Shown piece by piece: positions 19,146 to 28,688 of a stretch of 32,457 nt of DNA. The notes under the pieces are model-generated. The model searched no databases and had not been told where the DNA came from. It saw nothing but the letters and a program-made list of their open reading frames with translations. The stretch covers positions 1 through 32,457 of the forward strand of contig JAQCJP010000008.1 of the NCBI GenBank assembly GCA_027592945.1. Reading direction: 5' to 3'. Made by a program: the position numbers and the translations under genes. The DNA is from Planctomycetota bacterium. GTDB lineage: Bacteria; Planctomycetota; Planctomycetia; Pirellulales; UBA1268. Position 1 is the first letter of the stretch, and each line of letters opens with the position of its first letter.

Positions 19146-20678
19146 ATGACCCATACCGTGCACGGGCTGATTTTTTTCTACATCCAGAAGTTTGCCGACT
19201 CGCTCTCGGTCGGCCGTTCATCGGTCTCGGCGGCTGCCGGGATTTCGGGGGCCGCGAGGAATGAGCGGGGTCGCTACCTGCCCTCCGGCGTCTACTCTGA
19301 CGCCGAAGCCGTCGCCCTGCTCGAATCGATCGCCGAAACACGCGGGGAGCCGCTCGGGGAGACCGCGACCAGTTTTGGGGAGTTTCTGGCGCCCCACCTC
19401 GTCAAAGTGGCCGGCAGCCTGGTCGATCCGGCCTGGCGGACGCTCGACCTCATCGAGCATACCGAGGAACTGATTCACGCGATGGTGCGGACGACCCAGC
19501 CCGGGGCCGAGCCGCCGGTGCTCGAGGCGGTGCGGGTGGGCCCGCAGGAACTTCACCTCGTCTACAGCTCCCGCCGGCGGCTCTGCCCGCTGGCCATCGG
19601 TCTCGTCAAGGGGCTCGCCCGACACTACGGCGACACCGTTGAGATCGAGCAGCCGAGTTGCATGCTGCAGGATGACCCGTTTTGCTCCTTTGTGATCCGG
19701 GTGGCCGGCAACGAGACCCAGGCCTCCCACTCGCCGCTCTGCGAGACGGTCGTCTTGCCGCCGGGAGCCGCCGCCTCGGCCGCTGCGATGCTCTCCGATC
19801 CCGGGCTCCTGCCCGATGACTCCGGCCCCAGCGACGACCCGCTGCCCGATCGGATCGGCGGCCACCGAGTTCTCGGGCTGATCGGAGCGGGCGCCATGGG
19901 CCGGGTCTACCTGGCCCACGACGAACAACTCGACCGGCGGGTGGCGATCAAGGTGATGAACCGGAGTCGGGCTCGCGATCCCGGCGCGCGGCAGCGATTC
20001 CTGCGGGAGGGGCGAGCTGCAGCCGCCGTGGAGCATCCGCACGTGCTCGCCATCCATGCAGTCGGTGAGGAAGACGGCCTCCCCTACATCGTCATGCAAC
20101 TGCTCGACGGGACGACGCTCGCGGCCCATCTGGCCGCCAGCGGACCGCCACCGCTCGCCGAGGTCTTGCGGGTTGGCCGGGAGATCGCCGAGGGGCTGGT
20201 GGCCGCTCACGCCCGGGGTCTCGTCCATCGCGACATCAAGCCCGACAACATTTTCCTGGAGGGTGTCGACCGGCGGGTCCGGATCATCGACTTCGGCCTG
20301 GCGCGGGCAGCCGAGGACGACACCGCAAAGCTCACCGTCGAGGGGGCTGTCGTGGGCACGCCCGCCTACATGCCGCCGGAGCGGATCGGCGAGGAGTCCC
20401 TCGATGCCAAGAGCGACCTCTTCGGCCTCGGCGTAATGCTTTATGAAATGCTCGCCGGCCGGCTTCCCTTCGACGGCAACTCGATGGTGGCGATGCTGGC
20501 CTCGATTGCCCGGGGCAGCCCGCTGCCGCTGCCGAAAGCGGCGCCGGCGACCCCGCCGGAGGTCTGCGACCTGGTGATGCAACTGATGGCACACCGCAAG
20601 GAGGATCGCCCGGCCGATGCCCGCAGCGTCGCGGCCGAGCTCGGCCGGCTGGAGCGACGCTTCGGCAGCCCCGGCTGA
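19146..20678 (+). CDS. Ser/Thr protein kinase (Hanks type) with N-terminal H-NOX/HNOB-like heme-binding domain
   Basis: aa 1-~187: H-NOX-like with candidate proximal His111 (LIHAMVRTTQPGAEPP) and YxSxR (Y140-S142-R144); aa ~238-510 kinase: GAGAMGRVY, VAIKVM, HRDIKPDN, DFGLA, GTPAYMPPE; no TM segment apparent. Confidence 0.88.
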   Translation: MTHTVHGLIFFYIQKFADSLSVGRSSVSAAAGISGAARNERGRYLPSGVYSDAEAVALLESIAETRGEPLGETATSFGEFLAPHLVKVAGSLVDPAWRTLDLIEHTEELIHAMVRTTQPGAEPPVLEAVRVGPQELHLVYSSRRRLCPLAIGLVKGLARHYGDTVEIEQPSCMLQDDPFCSFVIRVAGNETQASHSPLCETVVLPPGAAASAAAMLSDPGLLPDDSGPSDDPLPDRIGGHRVLGLIGAGAMGRVYLAHDEQLDRRVAIKVMNRSRARDPGARQRFLREGRAAAAVEHPHVLAIHAVGEEDGLPYIVMQLLDGTTLAAHLAASGPPPLAEVLRVGREIAEGLVAAHARGLVHRDIKPDNIFLEGVDRRVRIIDFGLARAAEDDTAKLTVEGAVVGTPAYMPPERIGEESLDAKSDLFGLGVMLYEMLAGRLPFDGNSMVAMLASIARGSPLPLPKAAPATPPEVCDLVMQLMAHRKEDRPADARSVAAELGRLERRFGSPG

Positions 20679-20682
20679 TCGG

Positions 20683-22017
20683 TCATCCGGCCGCGGTTCC
20701 TGCCAGCCGCTCCCGCACCGCCGCGACGAGCGTGGCGATATCGCCCTGCCAGTCGATCGTCGCGGCCGTCTGGGCGGCCATGTCCTTGAACTGGGCGGTG
20801 CCGCCCTTGAACTCATCGCTGCCGATCACCAAGGCCGCCGGGATTCCCCGCTTGTCGGCAAGCTTGAGCTGCTGGCCGAGCTTTCTGGGCTCGGGGAAAA
20901 ACTCGACGGCGATCCCCGCCTGCCGAAGGGCGGCAGCGATCGCCAGGTAGTCGTTCACATGGGCCGGATCGAAGTGGGCCAGAAACAGCTCGGCCGGCGT
21001 CTCGCGGGCCGGCGCCTGACCGAGTTCCTCGAGCCCGGCCAGCAGCCGGTCGATCCCCAGCGACGCCCCCACGCCCGGCAGCGGCTGCTTGGTGTAGAGC
21101 CCGGCAAGATTGTCGTAGCGGCCGCCGGAGCAGACGCTGCCGAGCGACGGAAGCTCGTCGAGAAAACTCTCAAGCACGATCCCCGTGTAGTAGTCGAGCC
21201 CGCGGGCAATTCCCGGGTCGATCACCAGCCGACCGGACGGCACGCCGGCCGCTTGGGCCCCAGCCACGATCCCCTCGAGGGCCGCCACCCCAGCCCCACC
21301 CCGCCCTTCTCCCGCCAGGTCGGCCAGCCGGGGGAGCACCTCCGCGTTCGGGCCGGTCAGTTGGGCCATCTCCAGAAGCGTCGTCGTCGCCGCCTCGGCC
21401 ACCCCCTGCTCCGCCAATTCGGCAGCCACCTTTTCGGGCCCTGCCTTGGCGAGTTTGTCGAGGCTCCGCAAAACGCCGGTGGCCTGCCCGGCCAGGCCCA
21501 GCCGTTCGAGGATTCCGGCCAGGACCCGCCGATCGTTGATCCGGATCGTGAACCGCTCCAGGCCGATGGCGGCCAGGAGGTCGTGGACGACCAGCACCAT
21601 CTCGAGATCGGCCACGGGGCTGGTCGTGCCGATCGTGTCGAAGTCGCACTGCATGAACTCGCGGTAGCGGCCCCGCTGGGTGTTCTCACCCCGCCAGACC
21701 GTCGCCATGTGATACCGCTTGAACGGCAGGCCTAGTTCGTGGGCATGCTGGGCGGCGAAGCGGGCGAAGGGCACGGTCAGGTCGAACCGCATCCCGACCT
21801 CCCGGCCGCCGTGATCGACGAACCGGTAGAGCTGCTTGTCGGTCTCGTCGCTGCCCTTGCCGGTGAGGACCTCGAGGTATTCAAGCGCCGGCGTGTCGAT
21901 CGGCGCGAAGGCGTAGGAGCGGTAGATCCGGCGGGCCACCTCGAGCAGCCGCTCCCGGGCCAGGGCCTGCGCCGGCAGATGGTCGCGAAACCCCTTGAGC
22001 GTGCGTGGCTGGATCAT
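20683..22017 (-). CDS. hisS: Histidyl-tRNA synthetase
   Basis: Class II motifs: GMRFDLTVPFARF, KRYHMATVWRGENTQRGRYREFMQCDFD, DPGIARGLDYYTG, GGRYDNL, GASLGIDRL. Confidence 0.96.
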   Translation of the reverse strand: MIQPRTLKGFRDHLPAQALARERLLEVARRIYRSYAFAPIDTPALEYLEVLTGKGSDETDKQLYRFVDHGGREVGMRFDLTVPFARFAAQHAHELGLPFKRYHMATVWRGENTQRGRYREFMQCDFDTIGTTSPVADLEMVLVVHDLLAAIGLERFTIRINDRRVLAGILERLGLAGQATGVLRSLDKLAKAGPEKVAAELAEQGVAEAATTTLLEMAQLTGPNAEVLPRLADLAGEGRGGAGVAALEGIVAGAQAAGVPSGRLVIDPGIARGLDYYTGIVLESFLDELPSLGSVCSGGRYDNLAGLYTKQPLPGVGASLGIDRLLAGLEELGQAPARETPAELFLAHFDPAHVNDYLAIAAALRQAGIAVEFFPEPRKLGQQLKLADKRGIPAALVIGSDEFKGGTAQFKDMAAQTAATIDWQGDIATLVAAVRERLAGTAAG

Positions 22018-22511
22018 CAGAGGACTTGCAGGAGCGGCGGCTTGGGGCCACGAATCGATTGGTCGCGGTTCTTCTTGCGGCGGCCGTCGCCCAGCGTTTC
22101 ACCGCCGACTCCCAACACGGCATCCATGTATTCCACCACCTGCTCGGGCGTTTCGAAATACTGGTCGTAGACCCATTCGTCCTCATACTCGCAATCGTCG
22201 GTGGTGTACTCCCGGCAGATCGGCGGACGGGTCTCGTAGATCCCGCAGCGATGGTCGTCCTGGAGATGCTTGCAGACGGTGTGCACGCAGACGTACCACT
22301 CCCCCTCTTCGGTGAAGACGGTCGCCTGGTCGTGGAGGAGGAACCAGCGGATGTACTCGAACTCCTCGCGGGTGGTCGGGGTTTCCAGGGGAAGGGCAAA
22401 GTAGCGGCAGCACTTGGCCGTGCAGAACTCGCAGAGCACCTTGTCCTGGGGCACGTCCTCCCGCTTCGGCTTGGACGGGAGCACCGGCAGTGGGATGTCG
22501 GCAAGTGGCAT
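22017..22511 (-). CDS. YkgJ-type cysteine-cluster protein (putative metal chelating)
   Basis: LCEFCTAKCCRYFALP ... CVHTVCKHLQDDHRCGIYETRPPICREYTTDDCEYE; overlaps hisS start. Confidence 0.85.
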   Translation of the reverse strand: MPLADIPLPVLPSKPKREDVPQDKVLCEFCTAKCCRYFALPLETPTTREEFEYIRWFLLHDQATVFTEEGEWYVCVHTVCKHLQDDHRCGIYETRPPICREYTTDDCEYEDEWVYDQYFETPEQVVEYMDAVLGVGGETLGDGRRKKNRDQSIRGPKPPLLQVL

Positions 22512-22606
22512 TATTCAAGACTCCTTCCTGGACTCGGCACCGTGGCCGACACTATAGCGAACTGCGCCGGGGTATACTGCCGGGCCCGAGGAAAGGAGTC
22601 TGCTCG

Positions 22607-24394
22607 ATGCCGAAGCGGTGGCATGTACGTCCTCACGACGCGGCGGCCGTGGCCGCCCTCGAGCGATCGACCGGGGTGCCGAGCCTTGTCGCCGCGCTCT
22701 TGGTGAGCCGAGGGGTCACCGATCCGGCCGCCGTGAAGGCCTTTTTGAGCGGCACGCTCACCGACCTGCGTGATCCTGAAACCCTGCCGGGCGTGCCCGC
22801 GGCGGCCGACCGGATCCTGGCGGCGGTCCGGGCCGGTCGGCAGGTCGTGATCTATGGCGACTACGACGCCGACGGGATGACGGCCACAGCGATCCTCGTC
22901 GGCTGTCTGGAAGCCCTCGACGCCACCCCACGGTGGTATGTGCCCAACCGCTTCGAGGAGGGCTACGGACTCAACGCCGAGGCCCTCGAAAAACTTGCCG
23001 CCGAGGGGGCGAGCCTTGTCGTTACGGTCGACTGCGGTATCGCCAGCGTCGCCGAGGCGGCCCGGGCCAAGGAACTCGGGCTCGAACTGATCATCACCGA
23101 CCATCACGCCTTCGGCGACACGCTCCCCCAGGCCGACGCCCTCGTCCATCCCCGGCTGCCCGGCAGCGAGTATCCCTTCGGCGACCTCTGCGGGGCCGGC
23201 GTCGCGTTCAAGCTCGCCTGGGCGATTGCCACGCGGGCCGCCGGGGCGAAGCAGGTCACACCCCGGCTCCGCGAGATGCTCCTGCGGAGCGTGGGCCTGG
23301 CCACGCTGGGCACGGTCGCCGATGTCGTGCCGCTGCTCGATGAAAACCGGATCATCGTCCGGCGGGGCCTCGAGTGCCTCCGGCAGCGGGGCGGCCCGGG
23401 ACTCGACAAGCTCCTCGAACTGGCCAGCCTCGATGAGAAGCGGGCCCTCGACAGCGAAGACGTCGCCTTCCGGCTCGCCCCCCGGCTCAACGCGGCCGGC
23501 CGGTTCGGCGAGGCCGCCAAGGGCATCGAACTCTTGACGACCACCGATGTCACGAGGGCTGAAAATCTGGCGACCTACGTCCACGAGCTCAACGTCCGCC
23601 GGGGCACCGAGGAGCGGAGCATCCTCCTGGCGGCCGCCAAGCAGGCCCTTGAACAGTTCGACCCCGAGGCCGACGCGGCGCTCGTCCTGGCCGACCGCGG
23701 CTGGAACGCGGGGATCGTGGGAATCGTGGCGGGCCGGCTGGCCGAGCGGTTTCACCGGCCGGTGGTCGTGATCGCCCAGGGAGCCCACGAAGGGCTCGTC
23801 GCCTCGGGGAGCGTGCGGAGCGTGCCCGGCTTCGACGTCCACGCGGCACTGATGCCCTGCCGGGAGCTGCTGGTCTCGTGCGGTGGCCATGCTGCCGCCG
23901 CCGGGCTGCGGGTGGACGAGCACCGGATCGACGCGTTTCGCGAGGCCTTCGTGGCGGAGGTCGCCGCCCGGATGCCGGCGTCGCTCCGCCGGGCCCAGCT
24001 CTCGCTCGACGGCGAGACGACGCTGGCAGGCCTCTCGCTCCATGCCGTCGAGCAGATCGAGCAGCTCGCCCCCTTCGGCCAAGGCAACCGCCGGCCGATG
24101 CTCTGCGCCTCCGAAGTCGTGCTCGCCGAGTCACCGCGAACGATCGGCGGCGGGGGCCGCCACCTCTCGATGCGGCTGGTGCAGCACGGCGCGGAGATCC
24201 GCGGCGTGGCCTTTGGTGGTGCCGACTGGCTACCGCATCTGCCCGCGCCGGGCGAGCCCTTCCACGTCGCCTTCAAGCCGAAGATCAACGAGTTCCGCGG
24301 CCGGCGGACCGCCGAGATGGAGGTAATCGACTGGCGGCCGGCGGGCATCGAGATCGCCACCGACCTGCCGCAGCCCGCCGCTGCGGCCACGTGA
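22607..24394 (+). CDS. recJ: Single-stranded-DNA-specific exonuclease RecJ
   Basis: DYDADGMTATAILV, ITDHHAFGDTLP, DHHA1 region SCGGHAAAAGLRV; start MPKRWHVRP with GAAAGGAG SD upstream. Confidence 0.96.
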   Translation: MPKRWHVRPHDAAAVAALERSTGVPSLVAALLVSRGVTDPAAVKAFLSGTLTDLRDPETLPGVPAAADRILAAVRAGRQVVIYGDYDADGMTATAILVGCLEALDATPRWYVPNRFEEGYGLNAEALEKLAAEGASLVVTVDCGIASVAEAARAKELGLELIITDHHAFGDTLPQADALVHPRLPGSEYPFGDLCGAGVAFKLAWAIATRAAGAKQVTPRLREMLLRSVGLATLGTVADVVPLLDENRIIVRRGLECLRQRGGPGLDKLLELASLDEKRALDSEDVAFRLAPRLNAAGRFGEAAKGIELLTTTDVTRAENLATYVHELNVRRGTEERSILLAAAKQALEQFDPEADAALVLADRGWNAGIVGIVAGRLAERFHRPVVVIAQGAHEGLVASGSVRSVPGFDVHAALMPCRELLVSCGGHAAAAGLRVDEHRIDAFREAFVAEVAARMPASLRRAQLSLDGETTLAGLSLHAVEQIEQLAPFGQGNRRPMLCASEVVLAESPRTIGGGGRHLSMRLVQHGAEIRGVAFGGADWLPHLPAPGEPFHVAFKPKINEFRGRRTAEMEVIDWRPAGIEIATDLPQPAAAAT

Positions 24395-24407
24395 CCCGGA
24401 GCATGCG

Positions 24408-25817
24408 ATGAACTGCCTCCTCGCGTCTGATTGGCCTCGTTCGGGTCTTGCCCGCCGGCTTACCCTGCTGGCCGTCCTGGCCGTTGCCTGGCCTTGGTCA
24501 GCCCGAGCCGACGATTGGCCGCAATGGATGGGCCCCCGACGGGATGGCATCTGGCGGGAGACGGGCCTCGTCGAGTCGCTTCCGGCCGACGGCCTGCCGG
24601 TGAAGTGGCGGGTGCCCGTGAACGGGGGCTACTCCGGGCCGGCCGTCGTCGGCGGCCGCGTCTATCTGATGGACTACGAGCGGCCCGAGGGTGATCTTGC
24701 CAACAGCCCAAATGACCGCAGCGAGGTCGCCGGCCGGGAGCGGGTTCTCTGCTTCGATGCCGGCACCGGCGAGCTCATCTGGAAGCATGAATACGACTGT
24801 CCTTACGCGATCTCCTACGCATCCGGCCCGCGGTGCACGCCCACCGTGGCCGACGGCAAGGTCTACGCGCTTGGTGCCGAGGGCAATCTGACCTGCCTCG
24901 ACGCCGACACGGGCAAGCTGCTCTGGACCAAAGACTTCAAACGCGACTACGCCGCTCCCACGCCGCTCTGGGGCTTCTGCGGCCATCCGCTCGTCGAGGG
25001 CGATCTGCTGATCTGCCTGGTCGGTGGCGAGGGCAGCGTGGCCGTCGCCTTCGACAAGGAAACCGGCGCCGAGCGGTGGCGGGCCATCACCGCGAGCGAG
25101 AGCGGCTACTGCCCGCCAACGATGATCGAGGCGGGAGGTGACCGCCAGCTGATCATCTGGGATGCCGACAAGCTCAACGCTCTCGAGCCGGCGACCGGCC
25201 GGCTGCTCTGGTCACAGCCGCTCAAGCCCGACTACGGGATGTCGATCATGGCCCCACAGGTTGCCGACACGCCAACGGGTCGCGTCCTCTTTGCCAGCGG
25301 GATCGGGGGCGTGGGAGCGCTATTCCAACTCTCCGCCGACGGCTCCCCGCCAAGCCTGCTCTGGGCAGGGGAGCCGAAGACTGCCGTCTACTGCGCCAAC
25401 AGCACGCCCTTCATCGCCAATCAGACGATCTACGGCTGCGACTGCTTCACGAGCAACCTGACGGCGGTCGATCTCGCGACGGGCGACCGGCTCTGGGAGA
25501 CGCTCGAGCCGACGACTGGCGGCGAGCGGCGAAGCCGGCACGGCACGGCATTCCTGGTGCGGCAGGATCCGCCGGGCGACGGCACGCGGACCTGGATCTT
25601 CTCGGAGACTGGCGACCTGATCCTGGCGAGGCTCACGCCGGAGAAGTATCAGGAACTCGGCCGGATGCACCTCCTCGACCCGACCAACGAGTGCTTTGGC
25701 CGCGAAGTCGTCTGGAGCCACCCGGCCTTCGCGGGGAAGTGCATCTTTGCCCGCAACGACCGCGAACTCATCTGCGTCGACGCCGCGAAGGCTGCGACAC
25801 CTGCAACGACCGAATAA
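24408..25817 (+). CDS. Secreted PQQ-like beta-propeller repeat protein
   Basis: Signal peptide ending WSARA, then DDWPQWMGPRRDGIWRETGLV and repeats such as LTCLDADTGKLLWTKDF, VAFDKETGAERWRA, LTAVDLATGDRLWETL. Confidence 0.9.
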   Translation: MNCLLASDWPRSGLARRLTLLAVLAVAWPWSARADDWPQWMGPRRDGIWRETGLVESLPADGLPVKWRVPVNGGYSGPAVVGGRVYLMDYERPEGDLANSPNDRSEVAGRERVLCFDAGTGELIWKHEYDCPYAISYASGPRCTPTVADGKVYALGAEGNLTCLDADTGKLLWTKDFKRDYAAPTPLWGFCGHPLVEGDLLICLVGGEGSVAVAFDKETGAERWRAITASESGYCPPTMIEAGGDRQLIIWDADKLNALEPATGRLLWSQPLKPDYGMSIMAPQVADTPTGRVLFASGIGGVGALFQLSADGSPPSLLWAGEPKTAVYCANSTPFIANQTIYGCDCFTSNLTAVDLATGDRLWETLEPTTGGERRSRHGTAFLVRQDPPGDGTRTWIFSETGDLILARLTPEKYQELGRMHLLDPTNECFGREVVWSHPAFAGKCIFARNDRELICVDAAKAATPATTE

Positions 25818-25848
25818 GCAGGCGACCCTTGGCCCCGGGAGTAATCGG

Positions 25849-27255
25849 ATGGGCACGCGGCCCTTCATCCACGACGACTTTCTCCTCCACACCGAGGCGG
25901 CCCGGCGGCTCTACCACGACCACGCCGCCGCGGAGCCGATCTGCGACTTTCACTGCCACCTGCCGCCGGCCGATATCGCCGGCGACCGCCGGTTTGCCGA
26001 CCTGTTCGAGATCTGGCTCGAGGGCGATCATTACAAGTGGCGGGCGATGCGGGCCAGCGGCGTCGCGGAGCGATTCTGCACCGGTGACGCCGCCCCCTTC
26101 GAAAAGTTCCAGGCCTGGGCCGCAACCGTGCCGCAGACCCTGCGGAATCCGCTCTACCACTGGACCCATCTGGAGCTGGCCCGCTATTTCGGGATCGAGG
26201 AACTGCTCGACCCCCGCTCGGCTGAGCGGATCTGGCACGAGGCCAACGACCGCCTGGCCGCCGAGGGCATGAGCGTCCGGGGGATCCTCGAGAAGTTTCA
26301 GGTCCGCACCGTCTGCACCACCGACGATCCGACCGACTCACTCGAGCATCACCGCCGGCTGGCGGTCTCGGGATGCACAACCCGGATGCTGCCGACCTGG
26401 CGTCCCGACAAGGCCTTCGCCGTCGACAAGCCGGCGGCCTTCAACGCCTGGCTCGACCGCCTCGAGGCGGCCAGCGACACGGCGATCTCCGGCCTCGACG
26501 ACCTGCTCAGCGGCCTGCTTCGGCGGATGGACGCCTTCGAGGAGGCCGGCTGCCGCCTCTCGGATCATGGGCTGGGCCACTGTCCGGCCACCTTCTGCAC
26601 CGCCGCCGAGGCGGGCGGAATCCTGGCAAAAGCGCGGCAGGGAGCAGCCGCCTCGCCCGAGGACCAGGGCCGGTTCACCAGCTTCCTGCTCGACGTCCTC
26701 GGCAGGGAGTACGCCCGCCGCGGCTGGACGATGCAGCTGCACCTCGGCCCCCTCCGCAACAACAACCGCCGGATGTTCGCGCAGCTCGGCCCCGACACGG
26801 GGTTCGATTCGATCGGCGACGGCCCCCAGGCCCGGTCGCTGGCCGCTTTTCTCGACCATCTCGATGCCGATGACCAGCTGCCCCGGACGATCCTCTACAA
26901 CCTCAACCCCGCCGACACCTACGTCTTCGCCGCGATGCTCGGCAACTTCCAGACCGGGGGCGTGGCCGGCAAGATGCAGCTCGGCTCCGGCTGGTGGTTC
27001 CTCGACCAGAAAGAAGGGATGGAGCGGCAGCTCAACGCCCTTTCAAACCTCGGCCTCCTCTCCCGGTTTGTCGGGATGGTGACCGATTCCCGGTCGTTCA
27101 TGTCATTCCCGCGTCATGAGTACTTCCGCCGGGTGCTGTGCAATCTCGTGGGGCGCGACGTGGAGAACGGCGAGCTGCCCGACGACGATCAGCTCGTCGG
27201 GACGATGATCCGTGACATCTGCTACCGCAACGCGGCCAAGTATCTCGGCGTCTGA
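25849..27255 (+). CDS. uxaC: Glucuronate isomerase
   Basis: FIHDDFLLHTEAARRLYHDHAAAEPICDFHCHL, VCTTDDPTDSLEHH, MQLHLGPLRNNN, GMVTDSRSFMSFPRHEYFRR; start MGTRPF chosen. Confidence 0.95.
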   Translation: MGTRPFIHDDFLLHTEAARRLYHDHAAAEPICDFHCHLPPADIAGDRRFADLFEIWLEGDHYKWRAMRASGVAERFCTGDAAPFEKFQAWAATVPQTLRNPLYHWTHLELARYFGIEELLDPRSAERIWHEANDRLAAEGMSVRGILEKFQVRTVCTTDDPTDSLEHHRRLAVSGCTTRMLPTWRPDKAFAVDKPAAFNAWLDRLEAASDTAISGLDDLLSGLLRRMDAFEEAGCRLSDHGLGHCPATFCTAAEAGGILAKARQGAAASPEDQGRFTSFLLDVLGREYARRGWTMQLHLGPLRNNNRRMFAQLGPDTGFDSIGDGPQARSLAAFLDHLDADDQLPRTILYNLNPADTYVFAAMLGNFQTGGVAGKMQLGSGWWFLDQKEGMERQLNALSNLGLLSRFVGMVTDSRSFMSFPRHEYFRRVLCNLVGRDVENGELPDDDQLVGTMIRDICYRNAAKYLGV

Positions 27256-27264
27256 CCGGCGGCT

Positions 27265-28476
27265 TTACGGGGGCGGGCGGCGGCCCATCTCGTAAATCAC
27301 CGTCATCATCCGCCGGTAGGCTGGCCTCAGCGACACGCCCCGGCGAGCCATCATCCGCTCCATGTCGAGGAGGGCCTTGTCGAGCCGGTAGTCGGTGACC
27401 GCGCCGGGCTGGACCCACTTGAAGGACGGGATCGCCCGGGGCGGGAAGCCGGCCCCAACCAGGATCGAGGAGACCCCGCAGACCGTGCCGGTGTTGAGCA
27501 TCGTCTTGATGCCCGTCTTGCAGTGGTCGCCCATGATCGTGCCGATGAACTGCTCGCCCGTGTCGATCTCGACTCCGCTCGGCCAGTCGAGCAGCTTGAC
27601 GGTCCCGTAGGTCATCTTGAGGTTGGAGGCGGTCGTGTCGGCACCCAGATTCACCCACTGCCCGAAGACCGAGTTGCCGACGTAGCCGTCGTGGGCCTTG
27701 TTGGAATAGGAATGAAAGACGGTGGCGGCCACCTCGCCGCCGATCTTGCAGTGCGGCCCGATGACCGTGCCCCCGGAGATCCGCGCACCCATCCGGACGG
27801 TCGCCCCCTGGCCGACCGCCACCGGCCCGCGGAGCATCGCCCCGGCCATCACCCGCGCGCCCGCGGCGAGCAGGATCGGCCCCTCCCCGGCCAGGAGGAT
27901 CGCCCCGGGCTCGACGATCGCCGAGGGATGCATCAGGACCTGGTCGGGCCGATCCAGGGTGGCGGCGGGGCTGCAGGCGGGGCCGCGGCCGGGGGGCCAG
28001 TCCAGCAGCGAGGCCTCGGCCGTGATCGCTTCGGGAGCGAGCCCGGAGATGTCCCAGGGATGCGTGATCGCCGTCGGCCTGCCGGGTAGCCGCCGCCCGC
28101 GGCCAGTCGGCTGCGGCAGACCGGCGGCCAGCCACGCGGCCGACTCCGCGGCGGTCGCCTCGGCGGCCACCGTCGCCTCGCCGTCGCGGAGGTGGCCGAA
28201 GTTCCCCCTGCTGATGGCGGCCGCGAGGGCCGGTGTCGGCAGGTAGCGGGCGTTGATCCAGAGGGCCGCGGCCGGCCGCTTCGCCGCCGCGGGGAACACT
28301 CCGCGGAGGTGCGGCCGCAGCAGCCCGACAGCCTTCCTCAGACCCAGGGCCCGTTCCCACCGCTCGCGAATCGTGAACAGACCGAGCCGCAGGTCGTGGA
28401 TCGGCCGCGTCAGCGTGAGCGGTTCGAGATGGACCGCTCGATCATCGTCGAAGAGGATCAGCCGCACGCCGCGCAT
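27265..28476 (-). CDS. GlmU-like bifunctional sugar nucleotidyltransferase/acetyltransferase (alternative bacterial GlmU family)
   Basis: N-terminus MRGVRLILFDDDRAVHLEPLTLTRPIHDLRLGLFTIRERWE; C-terminal left-handed beta-helix repeats (GPILLAAGARVMAGAMLRGPVAVGQGATVRMGARI); the longer ORF to 30000 is antisense read-through. Confidence 0.85.
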   Translation of the reverse strand: MRGVRLILFDDDRAVHLEPLTLTRPIHDLRLGLFTIRERWERALGLRKAVGLLRPHLRGVFPAAAKRPAAALWINARYLPTPALAAAISRGNFGHLRDGEATVAAEATAAESAAWLAAGLPQPTGRGRRLPGRPTAITHPWDISGLAPEAITAEASLLDWPPGRGPACSPAATLDRPDQVLMHPSAIVEPGAILLAGEGPILLAAGARVMAGAMLRGPVAVGQGATVRMGARISGGTVIGPHCKIGGEVAATVFHSYSNKAHDGYVGNSVFGQWVNLGADTTASNLKMTYGTVKLLDWPSGVEIDTGEQFIGTIMGDHCKTGIKTMLNTGTVCGVSSILVGAGFPPRAIPSFKWVQPGAVTDYRLDKALLDMERMMARRGVSLRPAYRRMMTVIYEMGRRPPP

Positions 28477-28688
28477 GGAGACATGCCTGTTCGAACATGA
28501 AACACCGGCGTCTGTCTCCTCAGCCATGCTGGGAGTCGCCGGATCGATCCTAACGCCGTCTCGTGATCCCACCAAAAACTTCCCCGCGACAGGCCGTAAG
28601 TTCGTGGGACAGACCTGACGGCGTGATGGTCCCACGCCTGCCCGGAAGCACACCGAGTCCGCCCTGCCACCGGTTAGACTGAGATGGT

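Noticed and set aside
19218-20816. 532-aa minus-strand ORF
   Set aside because: Antisense to the H-NOX kinase and overlapping the hisS end; no domain signal.
22511-24082. 523-aa minus-strand ORF
   Set aside because: Antisense to recJ, which has clear DHH motifs.
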